Positions 32,185-42,616 are shown, numbered from the stretch's first letter. The stretch: DNA of 64,000 nucleotides from Salinimicrobium sediminis (GCF_900215295.1 NZ_OCMF01000001.1:496001-560000), one strand, 5' to 3'. The notes: a model not told the origin generated them from the letters alone. Made by a program: numbers and translations.

Positions 32185-32904
32185 TTAATCCTGCACTTTA
32201 AAAATAATAGGTAAGGAATAGGTTACCCCCACAGGCTTCCCTCCCATTTTCCCGGGGATCATGTCGGGAAATTTCTCCACCACCCTAATGGCTTCGGCTT
32301 CCAATTTAGGATGCGGCCCGCGGGCACCAATAATGTTTACTTTACCATCTTTATCTATTTTAAAACTCACATAAATTCTATGAATTCCGTTTAGACCCAG
32401 ATCTTCTCCCAAAGAAGCATTAAAAGTACGTCCCACCAGCTGATTCACTTTTTCACTCATACATTCCCTCCGGTCTTTATTGGTGATTTCTGTTTCACAG
32501 CCCGGAAAAACAGGAACTACTTCAACAGAGAGCATATCATATTCCCTTATTTCTTCATCATCTTCATCTGCTATTTCTATTTCATGGACCTCGAGAACCT
32601 TGTCATCAGCTTCTGTAGGGGCGATTTCTGTTTCTTCCTTATCGAGCTCATCATCGATCACCTCCACGTCTTTTGTCAGGATCTGTGGCGGCTCAGGCGG
32701 TTTTACTTCCTCCACCCTGGTAACGGGAATTTCATCTTCTTCAAATTGGTCAATATGGATAGTAGTATCCTGCGATACTTCTTTTCCATCTGCCTTCCAT
32801 TCTATAAGCTGCCATACCAGCAAAAGCGAGACTATCAATCCCACCTGAAAAAATAAAATGCTCCGTTTTGAAAGGTCTGCCTGCTTGTTCTTTTTGTTTT
32901 CCAT
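32185..32904 (-). CDS. TonB-type energy transducer (paralogue 2)
   Basis: The 239-residue protein has one N-terminal helix (about 14-32) and an acidic, proline-poor periplasmic linker (ETEIAPTEADDK, DEDDEEI). A TonB C-terminal domain (about 130-238) contains VVPVFPGCE, IHRIYVSFKIDKDGKVNI, IIGARGPHPKLEAEAIRV and GVTYSLPIIFKVQD. A cysteine pair sits at GCE and REC. It shares layout and many residues with the gene at 33111. It would pass proton-motive energy to outer-membrane receptors or T9SS-related machinery. Confidence 0.88.
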   Translation of the reverse strand: MENKKNKQADLSKRSILFFQVGLIVSLLLVWQLIEWKADGKEVSQDTTIHIDQFEEDEIPVTRVEEVKPPEPPQILTKDVEVIDDELDKEETEIAPTEADDKVLEVHEIEIADEDDEEIREYDMLSVEVVPVFPGCETEITNKDRRECMSEKVNQLVGRTFNASLGEDLGLNGIHRIYVSFKIDKDGKVNIIGARGPHPKLEAEAIRVVEKFPDMIPGKMGGKPVGVTYSLPIIFKVQD

Positions 32905-33054
32905 GGTTGTATATTTAAAGATTAATTATATCCGAAAACTATTAACAGCCTCAATAAGAGCTTTTATGTTAATCTTTTAAAGAACATTCAAGAATCAGAC
33001 CGAACAGCTACTACACCTGCAAAAGTTCCGGCATTTTTATATTTTTTTCTTAGG

Positions 33055-33087
33055 CCAAAAAAAAATCCCGCACCATTGGTGCGGGAT
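33055..33087 (-). terminator. Terminator between the two tonB genes
   Basis: ATCCCGCACCA and TGGTGCGGGAT make a perfect 11-bp stem. On the minus strand it is followed by a T-run of about eleven. The two tonB genes are therefore probably separate transcripts. Confidence 0.88.
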
Positions 33088-33110
33088 CTTAAAACTATAT
33101 ATTAAAAAAC

Positions 33111-33836
33111 TTAGTCCTGTACTTTGAAAACAATAGGCAGAGAATAAAGTACCCCTACCGGTTGCCCTCTTTGTTTCCCTGGCTGCATTTTTGGAAGCAT
33201 GTTTACTACACGCTCAGCTTCCTGCTGCAGGCGGGGGTGTGGAGCACGGGCTCCAAGAACTGTTACATTTCCATTCTTTTCAATTCTAAACTGTACGTAA
33301 ATCCTGTTGATTCCAGACAGACCAAGATCACTACCCAAACCGGTATTGAACCTTCTATCCACAAATTCCTGGATCTTTGCGCTCATACAGTTTTTACGGG
33401 CTTCATTGTTTCTTTCGCCTTCACAGCCAGGGAAGATAGGCACATCTTCAATAACTGCAAACGGAACGTCCCCAATTTCCTCTTCTTCTTCTACAACCTC
33501 TACCTCTTCAACTTCCACGATCTCCTCCTGGTTAGTTTCGGTAGATTCGATCACAGTCTCTTCAACTTCCTCCTCATCCTCAACGATCTCTATAATTTCG
33601 GGAGCTGGTGGCGGTGGCGGTGGTGGCGGTGGCGGTGGGGTATTCAACTCGGTGATTGGCACATCTTCCTCCTCCAGGGCATCCATATCCACCATTCCGG
33701 TATCTATAGCTTCCCTATCGTAGGTTTTCCACTCAATCGCCCTCCAGGTAATAAAAAGCATCAGGATCATTCCAATCTGGAAGAACAGGACGCTTCTCCT
33801 GGATAAATCAGCTTTTGGGTTTTTTTTGGGTTTCAT
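33111..33836 (-). CDS. TonB-type energy transducer (paralogue 1)
   Basis: The 241-residue protein has an N-terminal helix (about 16-33), a run of eleven prolines near 67-78, acidic repeats (EEVEETVIES, VEVVEEEEEIG), and a TonB C-terminal domain with IPIFPGCE-like start, GINRIYVQFRIEKNGNVTVL, ARAPHPRLQQEAERV and GVLYSLPIVFKVQD. It is closely related to the gene at 32185, so a tandem duplication is likely. It lies 33 bp after vanZ. Confidence 0.9.
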   Translation of the reverse strand: MKPKKNPKADLSRRSVLFFQIGMILMLFITWRAIEWKTYDREAIDTGMVDMDALEEEDVPITELNTPPPPPPPPPPPAPEIIEIVEDEEEVEETVIESTETNQEEIVEVEEVEVVEEEEEIGDVPFAVIEDVPIFPGCEGERNNEARKNCMSAKIQEFVDRRFNTGLGSDLGLSGINRIYVQFRIEKNGNVTVLGARAPHPRLQQEAERVVNMLPKMQPGKQRGQPVGVLYSLPIVFKVQD

Positions 33837-33869
33837 AATTCCGTTTTAATTACAGGTTGGCTAAAATAA

Positions 33870-34295
33870 TTATTTTTTCATTAAATCTAAATTAAACTTA
33901 GCTTTTAAGCTTAAGAGATAATTCTTTAGTATCCACACTAAAAGTGCAGCCGCGAGTACTCCAATGGTATTCGCCAGAACATCATAAAGATCAAGCTGGC
34001 GATAAGTGGTCAATGTATCCTGAAGAACCTCAATAAAAATGCCAAAAGCCACTGAGGCTGCAGAAATAACTACAATTCGCCTAAAGAGATATTCCTCCCG
34101 AAAGGAAAAAATGCCGTAGAGCATCCACAACAATCCCAAACCAAAGTATGCACCACTGTGCATTAATTTGTCACTCACCCCGAGCTTACTCACCGGGGTA
34201 TCTGAAAGATTAATGAGAGAAAGGTAAAGAATTAAACCGGTATATACCAGTGCAGGGATTAAAAAGAGTAGTTTACCCTTCAATAACCTCAGCAT
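33870..34295 (-). CDS. VanZ-family membrane protein
   Basis: The 141-residue membrane protein has four helices (about 8-28, 42-62, 72-94 and 103-125). It carries the family features [17 protein letters not shown] and [30 protein letters not shown], the second with the conserved E, Q, R, D residues. Its function is unknown in general. It overlaps gcvH by 23 bp, showing coupling, a neighbourhood common in Flavobacteriaceae. Confidence 0.88.
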   Translation of the reverse strand: MLRLLKGKLLFLIPALVYTGLILYLSLINLSDTPVSKLGVSDKLMHSGAYFGLGLLWMLYGIFSFREEYLFRRIVVISAASVAFGIFIEVLQDTLTTYRQLDLYDVLANTIGVLAAALLVWILKNYLLSLKAKFNLDLMKK

Positions 34296-34653
34296 ATTCT
34301 TCTGCGCTCAAAAGATCATCGATCTCTGAAGCATCGCTGAAACGTATCTTTACCATCCAGCCCTCTCCATAAGGATCTGAATTCACCTTCTCGGGCTCAT
34401 CCTCCAGACTTTGGTTAAATTCAATGATCTCTCCTGAAAGTGGTGAAAAAAGATCGGATACTGTTTTTACTGCTTCTACAGTTCCAAAAACCTCCTCCCT
34501 GTCCAGAGTTTCATCCACGGTTTCTACTTCAACATAAACAATATCCCCAAGTTCGCCCTGGGCAAAATCTGTGATACCTACTGTAGCCACATCGCCTTCA
34601 ATTCTCACCCATTCGTGATCATTGGTGTACTTTAAATCGTTTGGAATTTTCAT
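34273..34653 (-). CDS. gcvH: Glycine cleavage system H protein
   Basis: The 126-residue lipoyl carrier of the glycine cleavage complex shuttles the methylamine group between P, T and L proteins. It begins [19 protein letters not shown] and carries [20 protein letters not shown], in which the K of EAVK is the lipoylation site (near residue 64). Its end [12 protein letters not shown] is also typical. It has a good promoter upstream (34673-34702) and is followed by an overlapping vanZ. Confidence 0.96.
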   Translation of the reverse strand: MKIPNDLKYTNDHEWVRIEGDVATVGITDFAQGELGDIVYVEVETVDETLDREEVFGTVEAVKTVSDLFSPLSGEIIEFNQSLEDEPEKVNSDPYGEGWMVKIRFSDASEIDDLLSAEEYAEVIEG

Positions 34654-34672
34654 GGTAAAATTTTATGAATAG

Positions 34673-34702
34673 CAAAGTTAAATTTTTAATTCTATCAATC
34701 AA
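34673..34702 (-). promoter_or_regulatory. gcvH promoter
   Basis: On the minus strand TTG (34702-34700), a 19-bp spacer and TAACTTTG (34680-34673) match the Bacteroidetes consensus. The ATG is 20 bp further. Confidence 0.55.
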
Positions 34703-34713
34703 GGGGGGCTGTC

Positions 34714-37700
34714 TTAATTTCCGAAGTTATACCTTAAAGTTATGCCCGAGCGAATAGTGGTTTGGGGGTAAGCAGTCGAAATTGCATACTCCGAGAAACT
34801 GTGATCATAATAGATGAGCGCTGTAAGGTTCTTTGAAAGTGCATAATCTGCGGTAAAATTAATTGCCCAAATATCCTGCCCTGCAGTTACCTGGCTATTC
34901 TCCAGGTCCAGATACCTTATTACCGTTTCATTATGGCGGTAAGAGATATCGGCTTTAAAATTAAGATCACTGCTCAGGATCCTTGTGCGGCCTCCAACTT
35001 TAGTGTCTATCTTGAGATCCTTAATTCTGTAACCAAGGCCAAGTGTATATTGGTTTCCGCTAATTTCGGTGAGCAGGTTATTGTCAAAGCTTAAAGAAAG
35101 CGCCCTGTCCTTCTGTACATCGGCAAGGATCTTTATGGAATTTGTCATTTCCATATCCACCCGTACCAGGGGGCTAAACTGTTCGGTTAAATTCACATTG
35201 GAATAAAGCACTTCACTTTTGAAATTTCCTGCCTGGTCTACCTCCCTTGCATTGGCAGGATCATAGTCAAGATTGGTTTGGAACTGGTTGATGGTGTATC
35301 CTGCTGAATAACCATGATTTACTGAAAATCTCTTGAAATTCTTTTTGAACCAAGGCATTCTCATAAACCCGGTGTATTTCAAATTCCAGTTTGGCAGCGG
35401 AAAATCTCTAAACGCTCCCAGCGCTACATCTCCCGCATCTGCCCCTGTATAGGCTGCGAGGAAAGCCGGCAAAAGTACATCCTGACTGTTCCTGCCAAAG
35501 CCTATTGGATATCCCTGGGCATCCGTTTCATTGGGATCCACTCCGTTTGCCAAAGCTAATCTTCTTGCCACCTCTAACCTGTTCTCTCTAAAGTCCTGAA
35601 ATGTAGCAGAAGATTCTGCGGAAGTTTGATTAAAAGCAGTTCTAAGCAAAATCGTGGAAATATTAAAGTTCCCAAAGGTCACGGGTGTAAGCGGCACATA
35701 TTGATCTCCAACTACTCTATAGTTCTCCTGAAAAGTTTCTGAATACATCCTCCCTGCAGTAATTTCAATAGTAAGGTCGGGCAGCAAAGACACTTCGGCA
35801 TTGATCCCCAGCTGTTCATTTTCTACTTCTGTGTACTGCTGATTGAATTCCTGGTATAAAGTTAGCCAACCTTTGCGCGCAGCCAGATACCTTATTTCTT
35901 CCTGACTTCCTAATGTAAATCCTGCAGTAGGTTTCCAGGTGCCCAAAAAGCCAATACTATTGGTGTATCCCGGCAGGTATATCCCGTTGTTCTCCTGATA
36001 GTTAAGTTGAATCCTCCGGATTGAGGTTAACAGTCCCACAAAAGTATTATAGGTCCTGTCTCCTGCATTCAACCTGGCAGCTTCTTCAGATTCCGGAGTC
36101 TGATTTCTGTTCTGATTAAGCGTGGGTACTGCCCGGCTTCGTTCTTCAATAGTTTGTCCCGCACCCTCACGAGTACGTTTTTTTAAGCCTATATAATCAT
36201 AAAGGGTTTGCATTTCCAAATTGGCGTTGACCTGGTGCGAATTTGAATTCTGGACGCTATTTCCAAGATCAGGTACGTTTTCCAGCGTCTGATAAATTTC
36301 CGAACCGCGCTCCCATTGGAAGTTCCCGGTATAGGAATAGGTGGCTTTTATGAATTCCAGGGCAGGCACCTTTGCAAAAGGCAGGTCATAGTTAAGCTGC
36401 AGGGACTGGAAATGCTGGTTGGGAATTCCCGTATTAAAAAAGCCATCCCAGATCCCCGTGGTGGTATCGGGATTATTTTCATCATCAAAATAATTACGAA
36501 CGATACGATTTGTAGAGGAATCGAAATTCATCCTTAAGCTCTTCGTAAAATTATAGTTAATGGTGTATTGCCAGTCAAAAAGAAAATTTCTCTGGTATAA
36601 TGTGGGAATCCCATTGATGAACCCCGGAGGCAAATTGATCTCTCTAAATTTCTGCTCATTATACTGTCTGAAAATGGTAGAACTGGCAGTAATGTTTGAA
36701 GGGAAGACATTAAAGTTGAGATCTCTTAAAAGGGCAAAATAGGCGCTACTGTCTAACGCCTTCACATTCTGCAAAGGTTCTATCGTAAGTGGCGCAAAGG
36801 TATAATCATAGGTAGCTCCCACCCTCACATTTTGATCAAAGGCATCTTCGATCTCAAAATCCCGATGATCTACCTGATTGTAACTTCCCGAAAGTGTGAG
36901 ATTCTCCACATCATAAGGCATCGGCTTAGAATCCTCTCCTACTCTTTCTTTACGCAGGCCAATCACGTTAATACTTTGACGGCGGGTAAAGTCTTCTGCT
37001 CTTTCTTGTAGATCATCCCTAATTTCTTCTGTCGCGGCATTATCAAGCACCGTTTCCAGCTCAAGGTCCAAAAATTCGGGATCATATTTTGGAGTGATCA
37101 ATTCTTCTCCATAGCTGTAGCTTACAGGAATCCTTATGCCCCAGGTTCTGGGGAGCAGTTGCCCCATATTGAGGTTGCTCACCACGTCATATTGTAAAAA
37201 GTCTTCCCGACTTCTTTGGTTTGGACCCTGCTCGAGAGAACCGAAGCCCACTGTACTTTTTCTTCCGGTAGCAGAGAGGTTGGCAAAATCTGCAACATTG
37301 GCATCCATATTAACTATAGCAGCCCAGCCTCCTTCATTATCCAATTCTGAAAGTCTTAACTCATTGAACCATACCTCTGCACAAAGGTCTCTGGAAGCAG
37401 TCTCAGAAAGGCCATTTTTGACACCCAACATCAACATCCTTACATTTCCGAAACTTGGATTTCCCTTGATACCTATACGTAGTTGCCCTATTTTGTAAGG
37501 ATCTTCAGCCTCAACGGGCTCTCCTTCTTCGCTAAAGAAATTCAATTCCGTAGAAATAAACCCCGGATCTCCAATTACTTTTGCCTTTACTTCCTGAAGC
37601 AGCTTTAAAGGCAGGTTCATTCTGTTCTCTTCGGGCCAGATTTCCGAAGCGCTGGCAGCACCAAAATCGGTACGTTTTAGCGGAATTTCGATCTGATAGA

Positions 37701-40700
37701 AGTTGTCTGTGAAATCTGTTCCAATCCTAACAAAGGCTACCAGTTCCCCTTCACTCCAGGCCACCCGGTTTACCACAGCTTCAGCATGAATGAACATTTC
37801 CAGGTTCTTGTACTGGCGCATATCAAGCTGAAAATTCTTGTAAACCCCGCGGGAGTCCTGTGGTTCCAAATCACAAACTGAAAGGGCCAGTGATTGTTCG
37901 TTCTGCCTTATCCTGGTATTATTATTCAACAGCTCTTCCCTGTCAACTCCCGGAGGCAGCACATAAGGTATAGGCTGGCGGTTCTCATTTTCCTCAATGC
38001 TAACAGAAGCCACTGTAAAAGTGGTATTTTCTAAAGCAGGATCAGAATTATCGGGATCGAGAGTCTGGGTATATCTTCGGTAATCTCCACGCACCAGGTC
38101 CATTGTCCCAAAACGAAGTACAGTTGGATCTTCAAATCCCGTTAGGTACATCCTCATGAACCTGATAGACCTGAAATCCCCAATCCCTCCACGGGCAGCA
38201 GTGGGCTCATAGATTGGTACTTTGAACTGCAACCACCTTACCGGTAATTCCTGTCCGTTGGCAAGGGTGGTCGAGAAAGATTTTACATCGGTAACATACT
38301 CGCTGTTATCGATATTCATGTTCGGAAAGAGCTCCACTTCATACTCATAGTAGCTGTCTACGGTATTCATGGTATTATCCCTGTTGAGATCTTCTACGGT
38401 AGGTAAAGTAGTATTTCCACGGTCAGTATTTGTAACATCCGGCGGGGAATTACCTTCAATTCCGTTATAATCAAAGTAACGCTGCAGGATGCTTCCTGAA
38501 GCATTAAGAAAGTAATCATAATTATCAGCGGCCGGATCAGGAAGGTTTGCAAAATTGGAAAATCTTGCAGCTTCTTCTGTATCCGAAAGTCCGTCGTAAC
38601 CTATATCCTGATTTAGACGCTCCTGTCCTTCGGTATTAAAAGCATAAATAAGAGATTGATTGGCAGGCACTTTTCCAAATTCTGTAATGGTAGTATTCTG
38701 TACCCCCCCGTCTTCGGGAAGACCATTCTCATATTGTTTACGGCCATCTTTGACCACATCTTCTGAAATATTCCCCAGGTTAAAGACCAGTTTCCCTCCG
38801 TCATTTCCGGAATTTTCAGGGTAAATGAACGGATCCATCAACCAGAATTCTATGTACTCTACATTGCTCTGCTCAAAATTGGTGGAATTTAATGCACGGC
38901 TAATCCCCGCCCAGTTTTCTTCGGCATTTGGCAGGGTGTTGGTTCCTGCTGCTACCGGGTTATAATTGTAAGGGCCGCGGGTATTTGGATAATAGGCGAG
39001 GTCAAGGGTATACAGCACCTGTGACTGCCCCTGCACCACATCAACATTAGGAAAGATCTCGTCAAGAAAAACTCTGCGGCTCGCATAGCTGGAAAGATCG
39101 GCATCAGTAATCCCCGAAGGTCTGCTGCTCCCGTAGAAGACAGGATCTATACTATACCAGGCCAATTTTGCCCTTTTATAATTGGTAGCAAGGTCACCAT
39201 TACCCAGCTCCCCGCCAAAACCAAGCGGCACACTGGAAAGTTCCCACCCCAGTGGATTATCTATAGCAATGGAAGTCTGTGCTGCCTCGAAATCGTCAAC
39301 ATAGGTGGTTGCCCGCCCCTCAAATTCACTTCCTTTTGGTGCCCCGGGAATTAAATAGGCCATCTCCCCACGCACAGAAAGATTGGAAACCACATCTGTA
39401 TCAATATTGGGAAGCCTGTTCACCCAACGGGTCAAAAAGGGTAATTCTGTAGAGTAATTCAGGTTGAAACCAAGAATGGTATTATTGATGGGCTCGTAGC
39501 TGTAGTTCGATTTTTGGGTAAGCGGCCTTTCGTTAAGGTTTAAGTAAGTGGCACCAACAAGAAAATTCTCATTGATCATATGCTCCACATTGATCCCGGT
39601 GAATCGCTTTGTTTGCTGGCCAAAAAGGGCATTATTTTCAGTGGATACCTGGATGGGAATATTGGAAGCAAGTAAGGCCTCATCAAGGATCTGTACCCGG
39701 CCAAACTGGTAATTCACCACATAATCCACCCCTTCCTGTAGTACTCTCCCTCCGGCCGTAACCGTAACAGACCCCTGCGGTACATTAAAAGCCCCAATGG
39801 GAATTCCTTCTACGTTAGAAGATTTATACCTACCTCTTAACTGAAACTTGTTTTTCTCTGCCTGCTGCTGCTCTGCCTGGGTCTTGGTTGTGTTATAAAG
39901 CGCTCTAAAAACGTATTTTTGCTGATTGGCATTCCAGGTTTCCGGAATTTCATAGATCTCCGATCCTGCATTGGGGTTTGGATCCAATTTGTTGAAAAGA
40001 TACTCCCCAAAAGGCTCTACAGAAGTGAAAATGATATTTCCCGTTTCAGCGTTGATGGTGATCCCCGGCACGAAATCAAAGAAGCCATCGCCGGTGGCAA
40101 TCGGATCTCCATTGATATTCAGATTGTCGAGATTAAAAACCCGTAACAGGGTAGTTTGTTCAACATCTTCAGGAAGCGGCACCCCGTCAACTCCGGTGAT
40201 ATAATTCAATGGCTGAGGATCTGTATAAACAATATTCATCCTGAAATCCTCTCTTTCCAGATTGAAAGCCCCCAGGTTGTAAATGTTTTTCATCATCAGG
40301 TCCCAAACCGGCTCATCCACATTGGTCACTGTACTCTTAAGCATTTTCACCACCAGGTTTTGAGAGACCGAAGCTTCTATTCCCGTTCCGCCGGAAGCCT
40401 CTATACCATCACTCGCGAATTCCCCTACCTGGTAAACCTCTCCTCCAACAGTGTACTGAAAAGCCACGGCAAGGATCTCATCGCTGGCCAGTCGCTGGTT
40501 TAGGGAGATATATCCCAATCTTGAGTTAAGGCGATATTCCGAAGGTCTTAACTGCCTTGCATTTTCCAGCTTCACATAATCTGTTCCTTCTGAAACCTGT
40601 AAGCCTCCAAAACCTGCCTGTACACTCGCCACATCCCGAATAGCAGGTGTAAGCACAGATTCCTCAGGGCCTGTAATCCCAAAAGGATTTAAGTCGTTGT

Positions 40701-41862
40701 TCCGGTTATCGGCATACGCTCCCGGAGGCTGATTGAAAAATCCGGCCGGTGGATTATCCAATCCTATATTTCCAGGAACCGGAGATTCCCCCAGATCCTG
40801 AATGGCAACAATGTTGCGGGTGTCGGTCAGGTTCTGAACATTATTTGTTCTGTTGGTAACCCACACCTGCACCCGGGTTATTTGTACGTTGGAGTTTATA
40901 AAAGGGTAATTTTCAAGAGCTTCATCATAATGATCCCTAAAATAATGCGCAAGGAAGAAGTGGCGGTTCTCATCATACTCATTGGCAAACCTGTCAAATT
41001 CCTGCACCGTAGCACCACCTTCAACATTTACTGTTCTTCTTTCAGATTTCTGTTCAGAAAAAACTCCTGTGATGGTGGTCTTCCCAAACTGCAGCTGTGT
41101 CTTGACTCCAAAAAGGCTTTGCGCTCCCTGGATCAGGGCAGAGTTTAGTGGCATATTGATATTTCCCACTTCGATCTTCTGAATAATATCATCTTCGGTA
41201 GGGGTGTATTCCAGTTTCAGCTGGTTCTGGAAATCAAATGTGGATTCTGTGTCGTAGTTTGCTGTTACTTTAAGCCGCTCCCCTATGTTTCCGAGTAAAC
41301 TTAATTGTATCCGTTGATCGAAGTCAAAAGTAAAGGTGCTTCTGTTACGTGGCGAAAAGGCCGGATTATCCCTTTTTGAGTACAGTATGCCCAGGTCGAG
41401 TGCCACAGATCCCTGCGGAATAAGTTCAATGTCTCCCCCGCCAAAAATATTCTGAAAAAAATCTGAATTCACGTAAAAGCCCGGCAAAAGATCCCGCTGA
41501 TCTTCTTCGGTTCCTTCCTTTCTACCCGAGAGCGCATCACTTTTATCCTGGAAATATCGTTGCATCTCTTCCCGGATCACCAGTTCCTGATATTCTTCGG
41601 GTGTTAGAATAAGGGGTGCGGTGATATTTAATGGCCCAAGGGTTTCGGTATAGATATACCTGTCCAGGATAGGATCATAGGTATAGGAAGCAACAATACT
41701 TCCCGGTTGGGGTAATCGGATTTTTCCGAGGGAATAACCTGTCTTAGTAGTATCCTGAGAAACTAAGGTATCCTGGGCAGATGCAAGAAATGGGAATGCC
41801 AGTGCACAAAATAGTGCAATAGAATTTGAAAGCCAAAACCGACGGCTATAGTTCTGCCCCAA
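34714..41862 (-). CDS. sprA: SprA/SOV, type IX secretion translocon
   Basis: This giant outer-membrane barrel is the protein-conducting channel of the type IX secretion system, required for gliding and secretion. The 2382-residue product is of the expected length. A signal peptide ends FLASAQ (about residue 29), an N-terminal region carries LPGFYVNSDFFQNIFGGGDIEL-type sequence near 125-145, and NRSTFTFDFDQRIQLSLLGNIGERLK lies near 175-200. Hundreds of residues of repeated aromatic beta strands follow, with FEGRATTYVDDFEAAQTSIAI in the middle and a terminal ITLRYNFGN strand. The gene starts 4 bp after ruvA. Confidence 0.95.
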   Translation of the reverse strand: MGQNYSRRFWLSNSIALFCALAFPFLASAQDTLVSQDTTKTGYSLGKIRLPQPGSIVASYTYDPILDRYIYTETLGPLNITAPLILTPEEYQELVIREEMQRYFQDKSDALSGRKEGTEEDQRDLLPGFYVNSDFFQNIFGGGDIELIPQGSVALDLGILYSKRDNPAFSPRNRSTFTFDFDQRIQLSLLGNIGERLKVTANYDTESTFDFQNQLKLEYTPTEDDIIQKIEVGNINMPLNSALIQGAQSLFGVKTQLQFGKTTITGVFSEQKSERRTVNVEGGATVQEFDRFANEYDENRHFFLAHYFRDHYDEALENYPFINSNVQITRVQVWVTNRTNNVQNLTDTRNIVAIQDLGESPVPGNIGLDNPPAGFFNQPPGAYADNRNNDLNPFGITGPEESVLTPAIRDVASVQAGFGGLQVSEGTDYVKLENARQLRPSEYRLNSRLGYISLNQRLASDEILAVAFQYTVGGEVYQVGEFASDGIEASGGTGIEASVSQNLVVKMLKSTVTNVDEPVWDLMMKNIYNLGAFNLEREDFRMNIVYTDPQPLNYITGVDGVPLPEDVEQTTLLRVFNLDNLNINGDPIATGDGFFDFVPGITINAETGNIIFTSVEPFGEYLFNKLDPNPNAGSEIYEIPETWNANQQKYVFRALYNTTKTQAEQQQAEKNKFQLRGRYKSSNVEGIPIGAFNVPQGSVTVTAGGRVLQEGVDYVVNYQFGRVQILDEALLASNIPIQVSTENNALFGQQTKRFTGINVEHMINENFLVGATYLNLNERPLTQKSNYSYEPINNTILGFNLNYSTELPFLTRWVNRLPNIDTDVVSNLSVRGEMAYLIPGAPKGSEFEGRATTYVDDFEAAQTSIAIDNPLGWELSSVPLGFGGELGNGDLATNYKRAKLAWYSIDPVFYGSSRPSGITDADLSSYASRRVFLDEIFPNVDVVQGQSQVLYTLDLAYYPNTRGPYNYNPVAAGTNTLPNAEENWAGISRALNSTNFEQSNVEYIEFWLMDPFIYPENSGNDGGKLVFNLGNISEDVVKDGRKQYENGLPEDGGVQNTTITEFGKVPANQSLIYAFNTEGQERLNQDIGYDGLSDTEEAARFSNFANLPDPAADNYDYFLNASGSILQRYFDYNGIEGNSPPDVTNTDRGNTTLPTVEDLNRDNTMNTVDSYYEYEVELFPNMNIDNSEYVTDVKSFSTTLANGQELPVRWLQFKVPIYEPTAARGGIGDFRSIRFMRMYLTGFEDPTVLRFGTMDLVRGDYRRYTQTLDPDNSDPALENTTFTVASVSIEENENRQPIPYVLPPGVDREELLNNNTRIRQNEQSLALSVCDLEPQDSRGVYKNFQLDMRQYKNLEMFIHAEAVVNRVAWSEGELVAFVRIGTDFTDNFYQIEIPLKRTDFGAASASEIWPEENRMNLPLKLLQEVKAKVIGDPGFISTELNFFSEEGEPVEAEDPYKIGQLRIGIKGNPSFGNVRMLMLGVKNGLSETASRDLCAEVWFNELRLSELDNEGGWAAIVNMDANVADFANLSATGRKSTVGFGSLEQGPNQRSREDFLQYDVVSNLNMGQLLPRTWGIRIPVSYSYGEELITPKYDPEFLDLELETVLDNAATEEIRDDLQERAEDFTRRQSINVIGLRKERVGEDSKPMPYDVENLTLSGSYNQVDHRDFEIEDAFDQNVRVGATYDYTFAPLTIEPLQNVKALDSSAYFALLRDLNFNVFPSNITASSTIFRQYNEQKFREINLPPGFINGIPTLYQRNFLFDWQYTINYNFTKSLRMNFDSSTNRIVRNYFDDENNPDTTTGIWDGFFNTGIPNQHFQSLQLNYDLPFAKVPALEFIKATYSYTGNFQWERGSEIYQTLENVPDLGNSVQNSNSHQVNANLEMQTLYDYIGLKKRTREGAGQTIEERSRAVPTLNQNRNQTPESEEAARLNAGDRTYNTFVGLLTSIRRIQLNYQENNGIYLPGYTNSIGFLGTWKPTAGFTLGSQEEIRYLAARKGWLTLYQEFNQQYTEVENEQLGINAEVSLLPDLTIEITAGRMYSETFQENYRVVGDQYVPLTPVTFGNFNISTILLRTAFNQTSAESSATFQDFRENRLEVARRLALANGVDPNETDAQGYPIGFGRNSQDVLLPAFLAAYTGADAGDVALGAFRDFPLPNWNLKYTGFMRMPWFKKNFKRFSVNHGYSAGYTINQFQTNLDYDPANAREVDQAGNFKSEVLYSNVNLTEQFSPLVRVDMEMTNSIKILADVQKDRALSLSFDNNLLTEISGNQYTLGLGYRIKDLKIDTKVGGRTRILSSDLNFKADISYRHNETVIRYLDLENSQVTAGQDIWAINFTADYALSKNLTALIYYDHSFSEYAISTAYPQTTIRSGITLRYNFGN

Positions 41863-41866
41863 GGAA

Positions 41867-42448
41867 TTATAATTTTTTAAGTGCCTGCTTTATAAGAGAT
41901 TCTACCGTAGCATCAGGTTCTTCCCTAACAATTCTTTCCACCACCTTTTCAGATTGCTTGCGGGTATATCCAAGAGTCTCTAATGCTGATAACGCTTCTT
42001 CACGATTTGTATTGCTTTTTGGAGCTGAAACTTCATCAATACCAAAGACTTTAACGATCTTATCCTTAAGATCTATGATCACCCGTTGGGCAGTCTTTGC
42101 TCCAATACCTTTTATCCCCTGCACCGTCGCCACATCACCTGCCGCAATAGCTTCCATAATTTGCCGCGGTTCCAGCGATGACAGCATACTTCGCGCAGTG
42201 CTCGCTCCAACTCCGGACACAGAGATCAATAACCTGAAGATCTCCCGCTCGCTTTTTTCCCAAAATCCGTATAAGGTATGAGAATCCTCCTTCACCTGCA
42301 GATGCGTAAAAAGCCTGAGAGATTCTTGAGAAGGGATCAAAGAATAAGTATGGAGGGAGATATGAATAAAGTAGCTTACCCCGTTGCAATCGATCACCAC
42401 ATTTGTAGGATTTTTTTCAACGAGCCTGCCCTGAATGCTATAGATCAT
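41867..42448 (-). CDS. ruvA: Holliday junction helicase subunit RuvA
   Basis: RuvA binds four-way junctions as a tetramer and loads RuvB. The 193-residue product starts MIYSIQGRLVEKNPTNVVID. It has the two helix-hairpin-helix motifs VSGVGASTARSML and IKGIGAKTAQRVI (near 80-92 and 112-124) and the C-terminal RuvB-binding three-helix domain beginning EEALSALETLGYTRKQ. ATG 42448 matches the family start; a longer frame from 42514 adds a foreign hydrophobic extension that crosses the candidate promoter. It is followed at once by sprA. Confidence 0.95.
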   Translation of the reverse strand: MIYSIQGRLVEKNPTNVVIDCNGVSYFIHISLHTYSLIPSQESLRLFTHLQVKEDSHTLYGFWEKSEREIFRLLISVSGVGASTARSMLSSLEPRQIMEAIAAGDVATVQGIKGIGAKTAQRVIIDLKDKIVKVFGIDEVSAPKSNTNREEALSALETLGYTRKQSEKVVERIVREEPDATVESLIKQALKKL

Positions 42449-42470
42449 GGAATAAGGATGGTTAGTAAGC

Positions 42471-42478
42471 CAAAAGTA
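42471..42478 (-). promoter_or_regulatory. Candidate ruvA-sprA promoter element
   Basis: On the minus strand TACTTTTG matches TAnnTTTG 22 bp before the ruvA ATG. No TTG at the expected upstream distance was found. Confidence 0.35.
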
Positions 42479-42560
42479 AGAAAATAAACAGGATAGAAAA
42501 ATAAGAAATAACACCCATGAAATAAGCTTTCAAAAAACGGCTTTTTGAGAGGTCTTGGAA

Positions 42561-42593
42561 ATAAAAAGCGGAAACAAATTTCTCTGTTTCCGC
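42561..42593 (-). terminator. Terminator after maeB
   Basis: GCGGAAACA and TGTTTCCGC make a perfect 9-bp stem. On the minus strand it is followed by TTTTTAT. Confidence 0.85.
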
Positions 42594-42616
42594 CTCAAAA
42601 TTTTATGATGGGTTTC

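Noticed and set aside
33307-33723. Long serine-rich plus-strand frame opposite tonB
   Set aside because: It is the antisense shadow of the acidic and poly-proline linker codons; repetitive composition explains its length.
42449-42514. N-terminal extension of RuvA
   Set aside because: Adds residues foreign to RuvA and crosses the candidate promoter element.
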